This document shows positions 16,954 to 25,905 of a stretch of 64,000 nucleotides of DNA, piece after piece (positions within the stretch are counted from its first letter, which is position 1; each line of letters opens with the position of its first letter). The stretch covers positions 17,760 through 81,759 of the forward strand of contig NZ_JALGQE010000020.1 of assembly GCF_022810405.1 (NCBI RefSeq). Reading direction: 5' to 3'. Position numbers and translations under genes: made by a program. A model generated the notes under the pieces. That model saw only the letters and a list, made by a program, of their open reading frames with translations, ran no database searches and was not told the DNA's origin. The DNA is from Rhodococcus sp. ARC_M5. Its GTDB lineage: Bacteria > Actinomycetota > Actinomycetes > Mycobacteriales > Mycobacteriaceae.

Positions 16954-18582
16954 CTATCGGGCCAGGTCGTAGTCGGATGCGGTGGCGGTGATGGTGGTGA
17001 CGTAGTTCTGGGTCTCCGAGTAGGGCGGGACGCCGCCGAACTGTTGGACCGCTCCTGGGCCGGCGTTGTATCCGGCGAGCATCAGCTCCACGGGATCGCC
17101 GGTGATAGAGCCGGATTCGATACCCGGCCGTAGGGTGTCGGCGACCGAGCAGTTGTAGCGTCCCTGCGCCATGACGGCATCGCCGATGTCGTTGGGATCG
17201 CCCTCCCCCGCAGCTCCGGTGACCACGCCCTGATCGTCGACGGGGAAACCGAACGACGCCCACGTTCCGGGGAGGAACTGCGCATACCCTTCGGCCCCGG
17301 CCGGGCTGGTCAGACCCGGTGTGAAGCCGGATTCCTGTTTGAGCTGAGCGGCGAGGATCGCGGGAGAGACTTCGCGGCACTGAGCGGACGACAGAGCGAG
17401 CCACGGCTCGAACTCGGGAGGGATCTGGCCGGCGGCGAGATCTCCGTGATCACCGAGACCGGCACCGGGTGCGGTGGTGCAGTTCCCGGTCGCCTTCGCT
17501 GCGGATCCGCCGCCGCCGGGGACGGGCCCGTAGGTCTGCCCGGGTGCCGGTGCGCCGTGGCCGACGGTGGTGACGTGGACGTGGTCGAAGTGGTTCTGGG
17601 TGGGAGATCCCCTGTCCTCCATGGTGTTCGGTTCACCTTGGGAGGGGATGTATTCCTGTCGCCAGATCATGTATTCGATCTGGAGGTAGTCGCGGTTGCT
17701 CCACAGGTAGTCCTTGACCTGGTCGCCGAGTGCTTTGCCTTCCTCGGAGGGCCAGTTGTCGATCATGATGTCCGCGGCCCGGCCGGAGGGGTGGTCGTCG
17801 AATCCCCCACCGTCGGCGCGCCACCCACCTATGGTGGTGATCTGCGGGAACTTCGCGTGCACAGCGCGGGCGACGCGGACCGTGTCGACCTGGAAGTGCT
17901 CCTCGGAGCCGACATTGGCGGGCAGTGCTGCCATCTCGGCGGAGCCGCCGGTCGACGGTGCGGGGGTTGTCGGGGTGCTCGTCGACGGGAGTGGGCTCTG
18001 GCCGGTCGCTCCGGTGCCGGGGTCGGCGGCGGCGTCGTAGAAGGGTTGCGGGTCGATCGCGTTGCCCGGTGCCCAGCCGCCGGGGTGGTACTCGAAGTGC
18101 AGGTGCGCGCCGGTCGACTGTCCGTTGTTGCCGATGTCGGCGATGTGCTGACCGGCGGTGACGCGGTCCCCGACCTTCACCAGCACACCGTCGGGGAACA
18201 TGTGGCCGTAGACGGTGGAGACGACCGCGCCGTCGATGTTGTGATCGAGCACGATCCACATGCCGAACCCGTCGGCGGGTCCGGCTTTCGAGACGACGCC
18301 GTCGGCGTAGGCGTAGATCGGTGTCCCGACCGGACCTGCCAGGTCGATGCCGTTGTGGTTGGTGCCCCATCGCGTCCCGAACGGGCTCGACACGGTCGAT
18401 TCGGTGGTCTTGACCGGCTTGGAGAACGACCCGGCCGGAACCCCGCCTGCAGCAGAGGAAATGCCCTTCCCGGGAAGACAATCGGTCGGCACTTCCTCGC
18501 GCACACCGGTGGTGACGAACAGGACCACGAACAGTGACAGTGCGAGCACCACAGCGAGGGCGATCGCGCCGCCTTTTTTCAC
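16954..18582 (-). CDS. Bifunctional cell-wall enzyme: M23 peptidase plus lytic transglycosylase
   Basis: 542 residues from GTG 18582. The frame is open further upstream but overlaps the HTH gene there. Order: a signal anchor (AIALAVVLALSLFVVLFVTT), then a LytM/M23 domain with HNGIDLAGPVG and HLHFEYHPGG (metal ligands), then a Pro/Thr linker, then a middle domain with GGWRADGGGFDDHPSGRAAD. The C-terminal SLT-type transglycosylase has LKQESGFTPGLTSPAGAEGYAQF and GYNAGPGAVQQFGG. It opens peptidoglycan for the conjugation channel, the job VirB1-like proteins have elsewhere. Having both cross-link- and glycan-cutting domains in one chain is typical for Gram-positive conjugation systems. Confidence 0.85.
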   Translation of the reverse strand: MKKGGAIALAVVLALSLFVVLFVTTGVREEVPTDCLPGKGISSAAGGVPAGSFSKPVKTTESTVSSPFGTRWGTNHNGIDLAGPVGTPIYAYADGVVSKAGPADGFGMWIVLDHNIDGAVVSTVYGHMFPDGVLVKVGDRVTAGQHIADIGNNGQSTGAHLHFEYHPGGWAPGNAIDPQPFYDAAADPGTGATGQSPLPSTSTPTTPAPSTGGSAEMAALPANVGSEEHFQVDTVRVARAVHAKFPQITTIGGWRADGGGFDDHPSGRAADIMIDNWPSEEGKALGDQVKDYLWSNRDYLQIEYMIWRQEYIPSQGEPNTMEDRGSPTQNHFDHVHVTTVGHGAPAPGQTYGPVPGGGGSAAKATGNCTTAPGAGLGDHGDLAAGQIPPEFEPWLALSSAQCREVSPAILAAQLKQESGFTPGLTSPAGAEGYAQFLPGTWASFGFPVDDQGVVTGAAGEGDPNDIGDAVMAQGRYNCSVADTLRPGIESGSITGDPVELMLAGYNAGPGAVQQFGGVPPYSETQNYVTTITATASDYDLAR

Positions 18583-18920
18583 AACGCCGCCGCCGCCGAA
18601 ATCGACTCCGCGACGATCGATCGCGGGGCGTGGGCGGCCAAACGCTCGGTGAGGGAACGGTTCTCCGACCGCAGTCGGGTGATCTCCTCCTCGGCGGCAC
18701 GAAGTCGTGCGGTCACCTCGTCCGCTGCGGGGCGACGCGAGGGCCCGTACTTGTCCTTGATCCACCGGGCCACGGTGTTCTCGTGTGCCCCGATCGAGAC
18801 AGCCAAGGCGGCAACGCATTCGGCGCGGGAGGAGTAGTTGTGTCGCGACTTCTCGTATTGATCGAGCGCCCACGCGCGGGTCTGCGCCGGGTATTCGGCG
18901 CGGGGGTACTCGGCGGTCAT
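18579..18920 (-). CDS. Small HTH protein, IS3-type transposase OrfA-like
   Basis: 113 residues from ATG 18920. The N-terminal part (WALDQYEKSRHNYSSRAECVAALAVSIG, then ENTVARWIKDKYG) has the helix-turn-helix of IS3/IS911 OrfA. The C-terminal part (RLRAAEEEITRLRSENRSLTERL) is a coiled coil/leucine zipper, as in OrfA. There is no OrfB and there are no IS ends. It overlaps the ATPase gene by one base (TGATG) and the next gene by GTGA, so it is a member of the operon rather than an insertion. I suggest a regulatory or structural role taken over from a transposase. Confidence 0.65.
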   Translation of the reverse strand: MTAEYPRAEYPAQTRAWALDQYEKSRHNYSSRAECVAALAVSIGAHENTVARWIKDKYGPSRRPAADEVTARLRAAEEEITRLRSENRSLTERLAAHAPRSIVAESISAAAAL

Positions 18921-20791
18921 CACTGCGCTCCGACCAGTGCCGTGTCGTGCGCGTAATGGGCGTCGTCGGTATCGGCGGCGTGGTGCTGGCCGCCGGCGAA
19001 GTACTCGGCGAAGCGGGCGTTGGTGTCGTGGACTCCGGTGTCGTATTCGACGTCGGTGAGCACCGTCTGGATGGGGATGCCGGGGGTGTTGTCCTTGGCG
19101 ACCTTGATCAGGAACTTCCCGCGCCCGATCGGGTTGCGGACGGTGCGCCGTTCGGACCCGCGTAGCGCTGCCCCGCGCGACCAGGAGGTGACCATCCCTG
19201 CTTCGGCGTCGGTGAACTTCAGCTCCCCGGACAGGCGCTCGACCTCGCCGATCGGCAGTCCCCCGCACACGACCATGCCGGCGCGGTCGATGAAGCCCTT
19301 CGCGGTCTTGATGTCGGCTTCGGTGGGCAGGGTTTCGAGGTCACGGCCGGTGTGGGTGATCATCAGCAGCCCGGTCGCGTCGGTGCGGTTGAGGCGGGTG
19401 ATCTCGTTGACGCGGGCGACCATGCCCGGTCCGGCACCGATGACCTGCCACAGCTCGTCGAGTGCCATCAGGAACAGGCGTTGGCGGTCCAGGCCTGCGT
19501 CGGCGAGCAGGTGTGCAGCTTCGACGGTGCCGTAGGCGTCGGCCCAGCAGGAGAGCATCACGGCCGCTTTGAGGGTGGTGTCTCCCCGGTCGAGGGATGA
19601 GACGTCGATGCAGATCATCGGTGCGTCGAGGTCGATCGGTTCGGTGGTGTGGTCGGCGAAGATGTCTCCGAGTGGGCCTGAGGTCAGTGCACCGAGGGCT
19701 TGCATCAGTTCGGTGATGGCTTCGCGGTAGCCCTCGCGATCGGTCTTGTAGGCCGCTTGGAGCATGTCTGCCGAGCCGGCGTCGATGCGGGTGTAGAGGT
19801 CTTTGAGCAGCGGCGGGTGGGTGTAGGAGAATCCGCCGTCGGCGTACAGCTCGCGCAGCGCGATACCGATCAGGGAGTTCTCGAAGGCTTTCACCGAGTG
19901 GGTGTCGTAGCGGATCAGCTCGACCAGGGCGCAGACGGCGTTGATCTGGCGGGTGGAGATGGTGATGGTGGCGACGTCGATCAGCTCGTCGAGCTCGGCG
20001 ATGCGATCGGGGTCGGTTTCTGCGTTGCGGGCGGCGATCGCGCGGACGACGGCCTGCCCGAGGGCTCCGGCGGCGAGGGGGTTGAGATGTCCACCGCCGT
20101 GGCCGAGGGTGATCACCTGCCCGCCGACCAGGTGGGTGAGCTTTACGTACTCGCCTTTGATGTCGCCGGCGACGATCGGGGTCTGCCCCCATCCGCACGC
20201 CCCGAGGAGGATCTTGCGGATCAGCGTCGACTTCCCCAGGCCGGGCAGGGACAGAACGAACATCGACGGGTTTCCGATGAGCTTGTCGCGGAAGTACGCG
20301 AACGGATCGCAGGAGACGGCGTTGCCGGTGATGGCGTGCTGACCGACGATGGTGCCCGCCGAGGGTGCGGCCGCGCCGATCGCCCACGGGTTGAGCCCGC
20401 ACATCTGCACCGAGGTCGCTTCGTACTCGATCGGGGCCGGGACGGTCGACATCCGGCCACCACCGGCTCCTTTGAGGCCGCGTGCGCTCGACGACAGTGC
20501 TGCGCGCCACCAGGGGTCTCCCGCTGCCTCGTGGACGGCTTGTTCGGCCCGTGGGTGGTCGTTGCGCCACCGGGTCAGCCCGAGGCCGCGCCGGGAAAGA
20601 GCGGAGGGCTCTTCGGCGTCGCCGGTGGCGATGAGGGCGGCGAGCTCGGCGTAGTCGGTGTCGCCGATGATCCACCGCACGAACGCCGACGGCTGCGGCG
20701 TTGACGTCTCGTACAGGTCGGGCTCGTCGGACCTGGCCTCGTCGTACCGAGGGTCGTAGTCCCTGCGCGGGCGGTGGTCGGTCGTCGTCAT
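18920..20791 (-). CDS. VirB4/TraC-like conjugation ATPase
   Basis: 623 residues. Walker A GLGKST is at 184-189 and a Walker B-like segment LFLMALDELWQV lies near 430. TGLLMITHTGRDLETLP follows, as in VirB4/TraC-type and FtsK-HerA ATPases. The protein powers assembly of the mating channel and pilus, at the inner face of the membrane. The start ATG 20791 is 53 bases after the SCO6880 gene. By order it pairs with SCO6880, as in streptomycete and rhodococcal transfer regions. Confidence 0.85.
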   Translation of the reverse strand: MTTTDHRPRRDYDPRYDEARSDEPDLYETSTPQPSAFVRWIIGDTDYAELAALIATGDAEEPSALSRRGLGLTRWRNDHPRAEQAVHEAAGDPWWRAALSSSARGLKGAGGGRMSTVPAPIEYEATSVQMCGLNPWAIGAAAPSAGTIVGQHAITGNAVSCDPFAYFRDKLIGNPSMFVLSLPGLGKSTLIRKILLGACGWGQTPIVAGDIKGEYVKLTHLVGGQVITLGHGGGHLNPLAAGALGQAVVRAIAARNAETDPDRIAELDELIDVATITISTRQINAVCALVELIRYDTHSVKAFENSLIGIALRELYADGGFSYTHPPLLKDLYTRIDAGSADMLQAAYKTDREGYREAITELMQALGALTSGPLGDIFADHTTEPIDLDAPMICIDVSSLDRGDTTLKAAVMLSCWADAYGTVEAAHLLADAGLDRQRLFLMALDELWQVIGAGPGMVARVNEITRLNRTDATGLLMITHTGRDLETLPTEADIKTAKGFIDRAGMVVCGGLPIGEVERLSGELKFTDAEAGMVTSWSRGAALRGSERRTVRNPIGRGKFLIKVAKDNTPGIPIQTVLTDVEYDTGVHDTNARFAEYFAGGQHHAADTDDAHYAHDTALVGAQ

Positions 20792-20844
20792 CGTGAGTGT
20801 CTCTTTTCTCGGGCAGGGGTGGGCCGGATGCGGTCGGCGGCGCT

Positions 20845-22350
20845 CTAGCTGCGGCGCACGAGGATCGAAGTGGAGATCTGATCGGGCAGGAGCACTCCGA
20901 CGCCGAGACCGGCGGCGAACGCGGCGTCCTGGAAGGCGAACGCACGCCGCAGTCGCAGGCGGGAGCGGGCAGCGAGTGATTCGGTGACGGCGGCCGCGTT
21001 CGCAATTTCTTCGACCGATCCGACGGTGATCGTCAGCAGTGCCGAATAGCGTTCGTATCCGGCTCCGGAGACCATCTCGCGGCGGGCCTGCTCGGCGATC
21101 TCGTGGCGCTTCTCCGACCCGGCGGAGGTGATCTTGTTGCCGCGAGAGTTGATCGCGTGCAGGGCGTCTCGGTGTTGCTTGTCGACCTTCTTCGCGGCAT
21201 CCCCGGCGGTGTAGGGGCGGTAGACGAGCGTCAATCGCTTACGGGGGATGTCGTCGTGCGGCTGCAGCAGCGGTTTGAGGACGGTGTCGGTGAACACCGA
21301 TTCCGGCGGTGCAGCCATCTCCCACACGACCGAGACACCGCCGTCGTGGCGGTAGTGACCCCACTCTGTCTTCGCGCGTCCCGGTCCGGCGTCGTCCCAG
21401 TCCACGCCATGCTCTTCGCCGGAGATTTCGAGTTCCTCGAAGTCGTTCTCGGTCGAGGGGTTGTAGGAGCGGTGCACGGCCGCGGTGATCTCGGCGGCGG
21501 TCATCGGCTGGGCGTCGATCCCGGCACCGGAGAGCGACTCGTACAGATCCGGCAGACGGCGGGCCAGTTCGGTGGCCATCTCTTCGGGGTCCTTCTGGCG
21601 TTCGCGGGTGGTGGCGCGGAAGGTGATCGACAGCCGTGCCAGGGTGCGGTGGCGACCCGAGGGCATCCGGACGGCGGACTGCTCGACGAACGACGCAGCC
21701 AGCGGCGGTGCGGTGGGGACGAGTTCGTGTTCGGCGCGCCGTGCCAGGCGCAGGCCCGTGGCAGGGATGTTCTCCACCACCACCACAGCTCCGACGATGT
21801 CGCCGGGTAGTCCGAGGTCGGCGAGGTAGACGCCCCAGTCTGCGGTGTAGAGGTCTTTGTCGCGCTGGACGATCGCTTCGTCACCGCCCGGGAGGGCATC
21901 GAATACGACGGTGTAGCGGTGATCGTCGGGGTTGTGGATCATCCCGAACTCGTTGCCGTGACGGTCGATTCCCATGTAGACCTTGGTGCGGGCGAGCAGG
22001 CCAGGGAGCTTGTAGCGGCCACCAGGGATCCTCGAGTGCGGTCCGGCGTGGTACTCCGTGGACTTGTCGATGTGCTTACGCCGCATCCATTGCATTCTCA
22101 GTTGTCCTGTCTCGTAAAGGGTTCGGCCGTTCGGGGCGATGACCAGAGGGGTGAGGATGAGCGCGCCGACACCCATCAGAGCCAGTCCAACGACGACGTG
22201 GACGAAGATCAGGACTGCGAACGAGACCGCGAAAAACCCTGCACCGTAGGCAATGACCTTCGTCGGCAGGCCAAACGCGAACGTGCTCTGCGGCCGGTTA
22301 CCTGCCGAATAGATCGGCGGCTCGTACGGGGCTTCGAGCTGCGCGCTCAT
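20845..22350 (-). CDS. SCO6880-family type IV secretion protein
   Basis: 501 residues. Two membrane helices near the N-terminus (VIAYGAGFFAVSFAVLIFV and VVVGLALMGVGALILTPLVI) are followed by a long soluble part with no P-loop. The arrangement and the motif region (LYETGQLRMQWMRRK and VYMGIDRHGNEFGMI) fit the SCO6880 family, which always sits beside a VirB4-like ATPase in actinobacterial conjugation clusters. It may fill the place of the VirB3/VirB4 N-terminal module. It overlaps the upstream channel gene by four bases. Confidence 0.85.
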   Translation of the reverse strand: MSAQLEAPYEPPIYSAGNRPQSTFAFGLPTKVIAYGAGFFAVSFAVLIFVHVVVGLALMGVGALILTPLVIAPNGRTLYETGQLRMQWMRRKHIDKSTEYHAGPHSRIPGGRYKLPGLLARTKVYMGIDRHGNEFGMIHNPDDHRYTVVFDALPGGDEAIVQRDKDLYTADWGVYLADLGLPGDIVGAVVVVENIPATGLRLARRAEHELVPTAPPLAASFVEQSAVRMPSGRHRTLARLSITFRATTRERQKDPEEMATELARRLPDLYESLSGAGIDAQPMTAAEITAAVHRSYNPSTENDFEELEISGEEHGVDWDDAGPGRAKTEWGHYRHDGGVSVVWEMAAPPESVFTDTVLKPLLQPHDDIPRKRLTLVYRPYTAGDAAKKVDKQHRDALHAINSRGNKITSAGSEKRHEIAEQARREMVSGAGYERYSALLTITVGSVEEIANAAAVTESLAARSRLRLRRAFAFQDAAFAAGLGVGVLLPDQISTSILVRRS

Positions 22351-23909
22351 CGTTGAATCCGTCCGTGGTAGTTGCCGACTGCGCCTTCAGCGGCCGAGCC
22401 GAGAGTGGTCGAGGCCGAGCCTGCGGTGCGGCCTACGGTGCCCGCAGCTTTGAGTGCCCCTGCTGCGCCGCGCAGGGTTGCCGAGGTACCGGTGCGGCCG
22501 GCCGATGCAGCGGCCGTTCCGACTCTGCGGGCTGCGCCCATCGGCCCGGACGATGCGCCCGCGTGCGAGGGACTCGCTCCACCGTTGTAGCGGCCCTGGA
22601 AACCGGGAGACGAACGTGCGCCGGTACCGGCCGCACCCGAAGACCCGCCCTTGCCGCCACCCGAGGATCCGCCGACGGAGTTCGCGACCGAGCCGAGGGC
22701 ACGCGATGCAGCCATCCCACCGGCACCCATCACCGCCCCGCCTGCTGCGCCGAGCTGACCGACCTCCCTGCCACCGGCGGAGATGGTGTCCGCTGCGGGA
22801 GCGACGATCTTGATCAAGGTGGGTAGGGAGAACCCGATTATCGCCAGGAGGACGGAGCCGATGATGACGGTGGCGATCTGATCCGAGCTCGACGCCGACG
22901 ACGCCCAGAACGCGAACAGGTACAGCAGCGTCGCGACCGGTTTGAACAGCAACGCGCCGAGAGTGAAGGCAATCATCGACTTGTAGGAGCTGCGCCCGGT
23001 GCCGGTGGCCGACGCGGCAGCGGCGAGCGGGATCACGGCCACGACGACGCACAGCACCGCCTCACGGATCAACAGTGCGATCAATTGGGCGACCGACCCG
23101 AGGAATGCGAACCCAGCGCAGGCGAGCGCGAGGATCGGGCCGAGGCCGGTCTTGTCGTCGAACGCGGTGATGGCAGTGATCTTCTCGTTCAGGTCTCCGC
23201 CGACGAACTTCTCCAGCGCGTATGCAGAGGCGATGTCGCCGCCTTGATGGAACATCAACACCAGAATCGGCAGCAGTGACACGGTGACGACGGTGCGCAC
23301 CAACATGGTCGCGGTCTCGGTGGCCCCTTCCATCACCGCTTGTTTGCGGGCGATCGCGAGCTTGATCATCGCAATCACGATCGAGGCGAACAAGGCGACC
23401 ACGGTGAATCCGGAGATGATGTTGCGCAGGCCCGACATGGCGTTCTCGGCGGCGAGGCCCGGAATGCCCGAGGACATCCAGAACGTCATCACCGACCGGA
23501 ATGCTTGGGTGTTGCCTTCCATCACCGATTTGGCGAAGTCCCCGACCGGGTCACCCCAGAATGTCGAGAGTGTGGAGTCGACGGCGGTGGAGAACGCGTC
23601 GCCGGGGTGATCGGTGAACGCGTTGTCCAGGCACAGTGCCTCGTCCATGAAGCCGCCCACGGCGGTTCCCTCGAGTGCGTCGTTGAGCCAACCGTCACCG
23701 AGGACCGGCGAGCCTTCGGCAACGCACTCGCGGCGTTGTTGCTGGAAGTCGTTGCCGTCGGCGTCGGGGTTGATCTGCTCGGTCAGATTCGGTGTGGGTG
23801 CCGGTGTCGGATCTTGGGCGTGGGCGAGTCCGCTGGCCCCGACTACCGCGATCAGTGAGAGCAGTGCGATGACGACAGCGCGGGCGGCGAAGGCCGCTGT
23901 GCGGGTCAC
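22347..23909 (-). CDS. VirB6/TrbL-like polytopic conjugation channel protein
   Basis: 520 residues from GTG 23909, which overlaps the stop of the upstream gene (GTGA). A signal sequence (AVVIALLSLIAVVGASGLAHA) leads into a Cys-containing outside segment. It then has about six membrane helices, for example IISGFTVVALFASIVIAMI, MLVRTVVTVSLLPILVLMF and AVLCVVVAVIPLAAAA. A Gly/Ala/Ser-rich tail ends the protein. This is the build of actinobacterial TrbL/VirB6-like proteins, which line the inner-membrane channel. Confidence 0.75.
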   Translation of the reverse strand: MTRTAAFAARAVVIALLSLIAVVGASGLAHAQDPTPAPTPNLTEQINPDADGNDFQQQRRECVAEGSPVLGDGWLNDALEGTAVGGFMDEALCLDNAFTDHPGDAFSTAVDSTLSTFWGDPVGDFAKSVMEGNTQAFRSVMTFWMSSGIPGLAAENAMSGLRNIISGFTVVALFASIVIAMIKLAIARKQAVMEGATETATMLVRTVVTVSLLPILVLMFHQGGDIASAYALEKFVGGDLNEKITAITAFDDKTGLGPILALACAGFAFLGSVAQLIALLIREAVLCVVVAVIPLAAAASATGTGRSSYKSMIAFTLGALLFKPVATLLYLFAFWASSASSSDQIATVIIGSVLLAIIGFSLPTLIKIVAPAADTISAGGREVGQLGAAGGAVMGAGGMAASRALGSVANSVGGSSGGGKGGSSGAAGTGARSSPGFQGRYNGGASPSHAGASSGPMGAARRVGTAAASAGRTGTSATLRGAAGALKAAGTVGRTAGSASTTLGSAAEGAVGNYHGRIQR

Positions 23910-24745
23910 AGTGCCCACCGGGTGAAACCATCGAGCGAGCTGTACGGGCCGCCAGTAGTGGCACCGTCGAGTTTGCTGACCTTCCAGGTGCCACCATCCC
24001 ACGCCATATTCAGGCGCAGTCCTGTGTAGGTCGGGTTCTGCATCCGTCTACCGGCGTCATCGACATCGCGGATCTGAGCGAGCTCGACGACGGCGAAACT
24101 GTCCGTGCAGGAGAGGATCTTGAACGCCATGGGTGCCCGCAATGCCACAGTCTCGGTGTTGACCGGTTTCGCGAGTTCTGCTTCTTTCTTCTCCTGGGTA
24201 CCGATCTTCTCGTCAGGTATCAGGGTGAGCTTCTCCGTGGATTCGACAGCCACGGGTCCGCCCGCGAGGCCGCGGGGTAGGAAGTTAGCGGCGGCCAGTG
24301 CCGCGCCTTGCGGGGTGCGGGTGTAGCCGGCGAGGACCAGGCCGTCGATGTACGACGGACCATCCGTCTCGGAGTACAGGGTCGAGACACCGAAGTTGCG
24401 TTGGATCATCATCGACTCCGGGGACGTCACCGGTCGGCCGTCATTCGTGCATTCGACACGCGGCCCGGTCGGCTCACGCTGCGGCAATGGTTGGCCGGCA
24501 GGGTTGTTCGGGACCATCACAGTGCGCCCGGACAGGTCCGCGTCGGGAACACCGAACCCTTCCGCGCCGGTGTCGAGCTCGGAGCCACCGGTGGCAGGTG
24601 CTGCTGTCGTCGGCGGTGGACCAGCGGTCGTCGGCGGGGTGTCGTCGTCGTTCATGTTCGGGATGACGAAGACGATCGCGCCGACGACCGCGACGACGAC
24701 GAATACGGCGAGGCCGATGAGGAGTTTGCGTGTCAGGGCGCTCAT
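23906..24745 (-). CDS. TcpC-like conjugation protein with N-terminal anchor
   Basis: 279 residues from ATG 24745. A membrane anchor (LLIGLAVFVVVAVVGAIVFVI, residues 8-28) is followed by a Thr/Pro linker and an outside domain. GYTRTPQGAALAAANFL and the C-terminal SLDGFTRWAL are shared with the lipoprotein encoded just upstream (GYSQTPQGAVLAA and SLDGFTTLEHN), so the two are related in sequence. It overlaps both neighbours by one to four bases. A role in the outer part of the channel is inferred from location and fold type. Confidence 0.7.
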   Translation of the reverse strand: MSALTRKLLIGLAVFVVVAVVGAIVFVIPNMNDDDTPPTTAGPPPTTAAPATGGSELDTGAEGFGVPDADLSGRTVMVPNNPAGQPLPQREPTGPRVECTNDGRPVTSPESMMIQRNFGVSTLYSETDGPSYIDGLVLAGYTRTPQGAALAAANFLPRGLAGGPVAVESTEKLTLIPDEKIGTQEKKEAELAKPVNTETVALRAPMAFKILSCTDSFAVVELAQIRDVDDAGRRMQNPTYTGLRLNMAWDGGTWKVSKLDGATTGGPYSSLDGFTRWAL

Positions 24746-25383
24746 CAGTTGTGCTCCAACGTGGTGAAGCCGTCGAGCGAGTCCAGCTCGACCGCATCGA
24801 TGTTCTCTTCGGTGGTCGGCAGGACAATGCGCCAGTCGTCGGCGATCCACTGCAGAGCAACGGGGTAGGCGTAGAGCTGGTCGTCGCCGCCGATGGTTTG
24901 AGCCACCGACACCGCCGCCGAGAGTGGGTTGTCCGTGTAGTCGGTGACCTCGAACCCGACGAACCTCGGTGCAGCGTCGGCCGGAACGGATCCGGAAACG
25001 GTGACGGCGGCGCGTGCGGCCGCGAACTCGTCACGTCCGGGCCCGGGTGCGGTGACGGTGTTGACCACCTCCGGCCATGCCCGGTCGTCGGCGACGGCGA
25101 GTGCTGTCTGGCCGATGATGGCGGCCAGGACCGCACCTTGCGGGGTCTGGGAGTAGCCGCTGCGGTTCACCGACGTCCCGGTGGCGGGCCCGTCGACCCG
25201 CGATGTCGGCACCGATACCCCTGCGATCTCGCGCCAGGTCAGCTCGGCCGGAGCGGAGCGGAGGTCCGGTGCCGGATTGACCGCCCCGGTGGCCGGGTTG
25301 TCGTCGTTGTCGGATCCGCACGCAGCGAGAACGAGGACGGTCGCTGCGGCTGCGGCGATCCGGAGTGTGCGCGAGACGGTCAT
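24745..25383 (-). CDS. Conjugation-cluster lipoprotein, paralogue of the following gene
   Basis: 212 residues. A lipoprotein signal ends in the lipobox VLAAC with Cys at about 22, so the protein is anchored outside the membrane. The body has GYSQTPQGAVLAAIIGQTALA and ends SLDGFTTLEHN, matching its neighbour. It begins the tightly overlapped series running leftwards through the channel genes. Some actinobacterial clusters have a single copy of this domain. Two tandem copies, one lipidated and one TM-anchored, suggest a heteromeric complex. Confidence 0.7.
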   Translation of the reverse strand: MTVSRTLRIAAAAATVLVLAACGSDNDDNPATGAVNPAPDLRSAPAELTWREIAGVSVPTSRVDGPATGTSVNRSGYSQTPQGAVLAAIIGQTALAVADDRAWPEVVNTVTAPGPGRDEFAAARAAVTVSGSVPADAAPRFVGFEVTDYTDNPLSAAVSVAQTIGGDDQLYAYPVALQWIADDWRIVLPTTEENIDAVELDSLDGFTTLEHN

Positions 25384-25432
25384 CGAGAGATGCCTTTCGG
25401 TTGAATTCGGTGCGTTTGCAGTAGGATTGGAC

Positions 25433-25702
25433 TCAGGCGAGGACGGCTTGGGCGATGCCGGATGCGGAGCCGATGATCGCAGCGCAGATCAGGATGCGAG
25501 CCAGGGTGGCGTCCTCGACCATCTGCGTGCCGGTGGATTTGCGTTGGTTGACGAACACCGCCCCGCACACGAACAGCGCTGCGATGCAGGCGATGATGGC
25601 GAACCACAGCAGCCACGACAAGCCGGTCATGATCGGCTGCCACACCTCGTCGGGCCACTCGACCGGTGAGGTCGGTGGTTGCGCGAGCACGACGGTGTTC
25701 AT
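25433..25702 (-). CDS. Pilin-like small membrane protein, third of three tandem paralogues
   Basis: 89 residues from ATG 25702. Two membrane helices (IMTGLSWLLWFAIIACIAALFVCGAVFV and ARILICAAIIGSASGIAQAVLA) are separated by a short polar loop with NQRKSTG. This is the build of VirB2/TrbC pilins. It overlaps the previous small gene by ATGA. The sequence SWLLWFAIIACIAALFVCGA lines up with the first helix of both other small proteins. Confidence 0.65.
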   Translation of the reverse strand: MNTVVLAQPPTSPVEWPDEVWQPIMTGLSWLLWFAIIACIAALFVCGAVFVNQRKSTGTQMVEDATLARILICAAIIGSASGIAQAVLA

Positions 25703-25905
25703 GTCATCGCCGCCGTGACCACTGTATTCGCCACTCCAGCAACGAATCCGAGCAGAATCGACACATACAGCAGTCCGATGGCCCGCTGGTTGGCCTGACA
25801 CCAGCGGCCCCTGAATTGGTCGTACGCAAGCTCACCGCCGCCAACCATGACTCCGACAATCGAGGCAATGATCAGACCCCACAGAGTCCAGTTCACGATG
25901 GTCAT
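25699..25905 (-). CDS. Pilin-like small membrane protein, second of three tandem paralogues
   Basis: 68 residues from ATG 25905. It has VNWTLWGLIIASIVGVMVGGGELAY as first helix, FRGRWCQANQRAIG as loop and LLYVSILLGFVAGVANTVVTAA as second helix. The whole protein corresponds to the C-terminal half of the other two and lacks their longer N-terminus. Both ends overlap the neighbours by four bases. VirB2-like by layout only. Confidence 0.6.
   Translation of the reverse strand: MTIVNWTLWGLIIASIVGVMVGGGELAYDQFRGRWCQANQRAIGLLYVSILLGFVAGVANTVVTAAMT

Noticed and set aside
15887..17404. 505-codon minus-strand frame
   Set aside because: Arg- and His-rich translation typical of a shadow frame; the true genes are in other frames of the same strand.
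18583..18873. N-terminal extension of the M23-transglycosylase frame
   Set aside because: It overlaps the HTH gene in another frame and lacks protein-like composition; GTG 18582 gives a proper signal anchor.
19341..21005. 554-codon minus-strand frame over the ATPase gene
   Set aside because: Shadow of the VirB4-like gene; very Arg-rich, no motifs.
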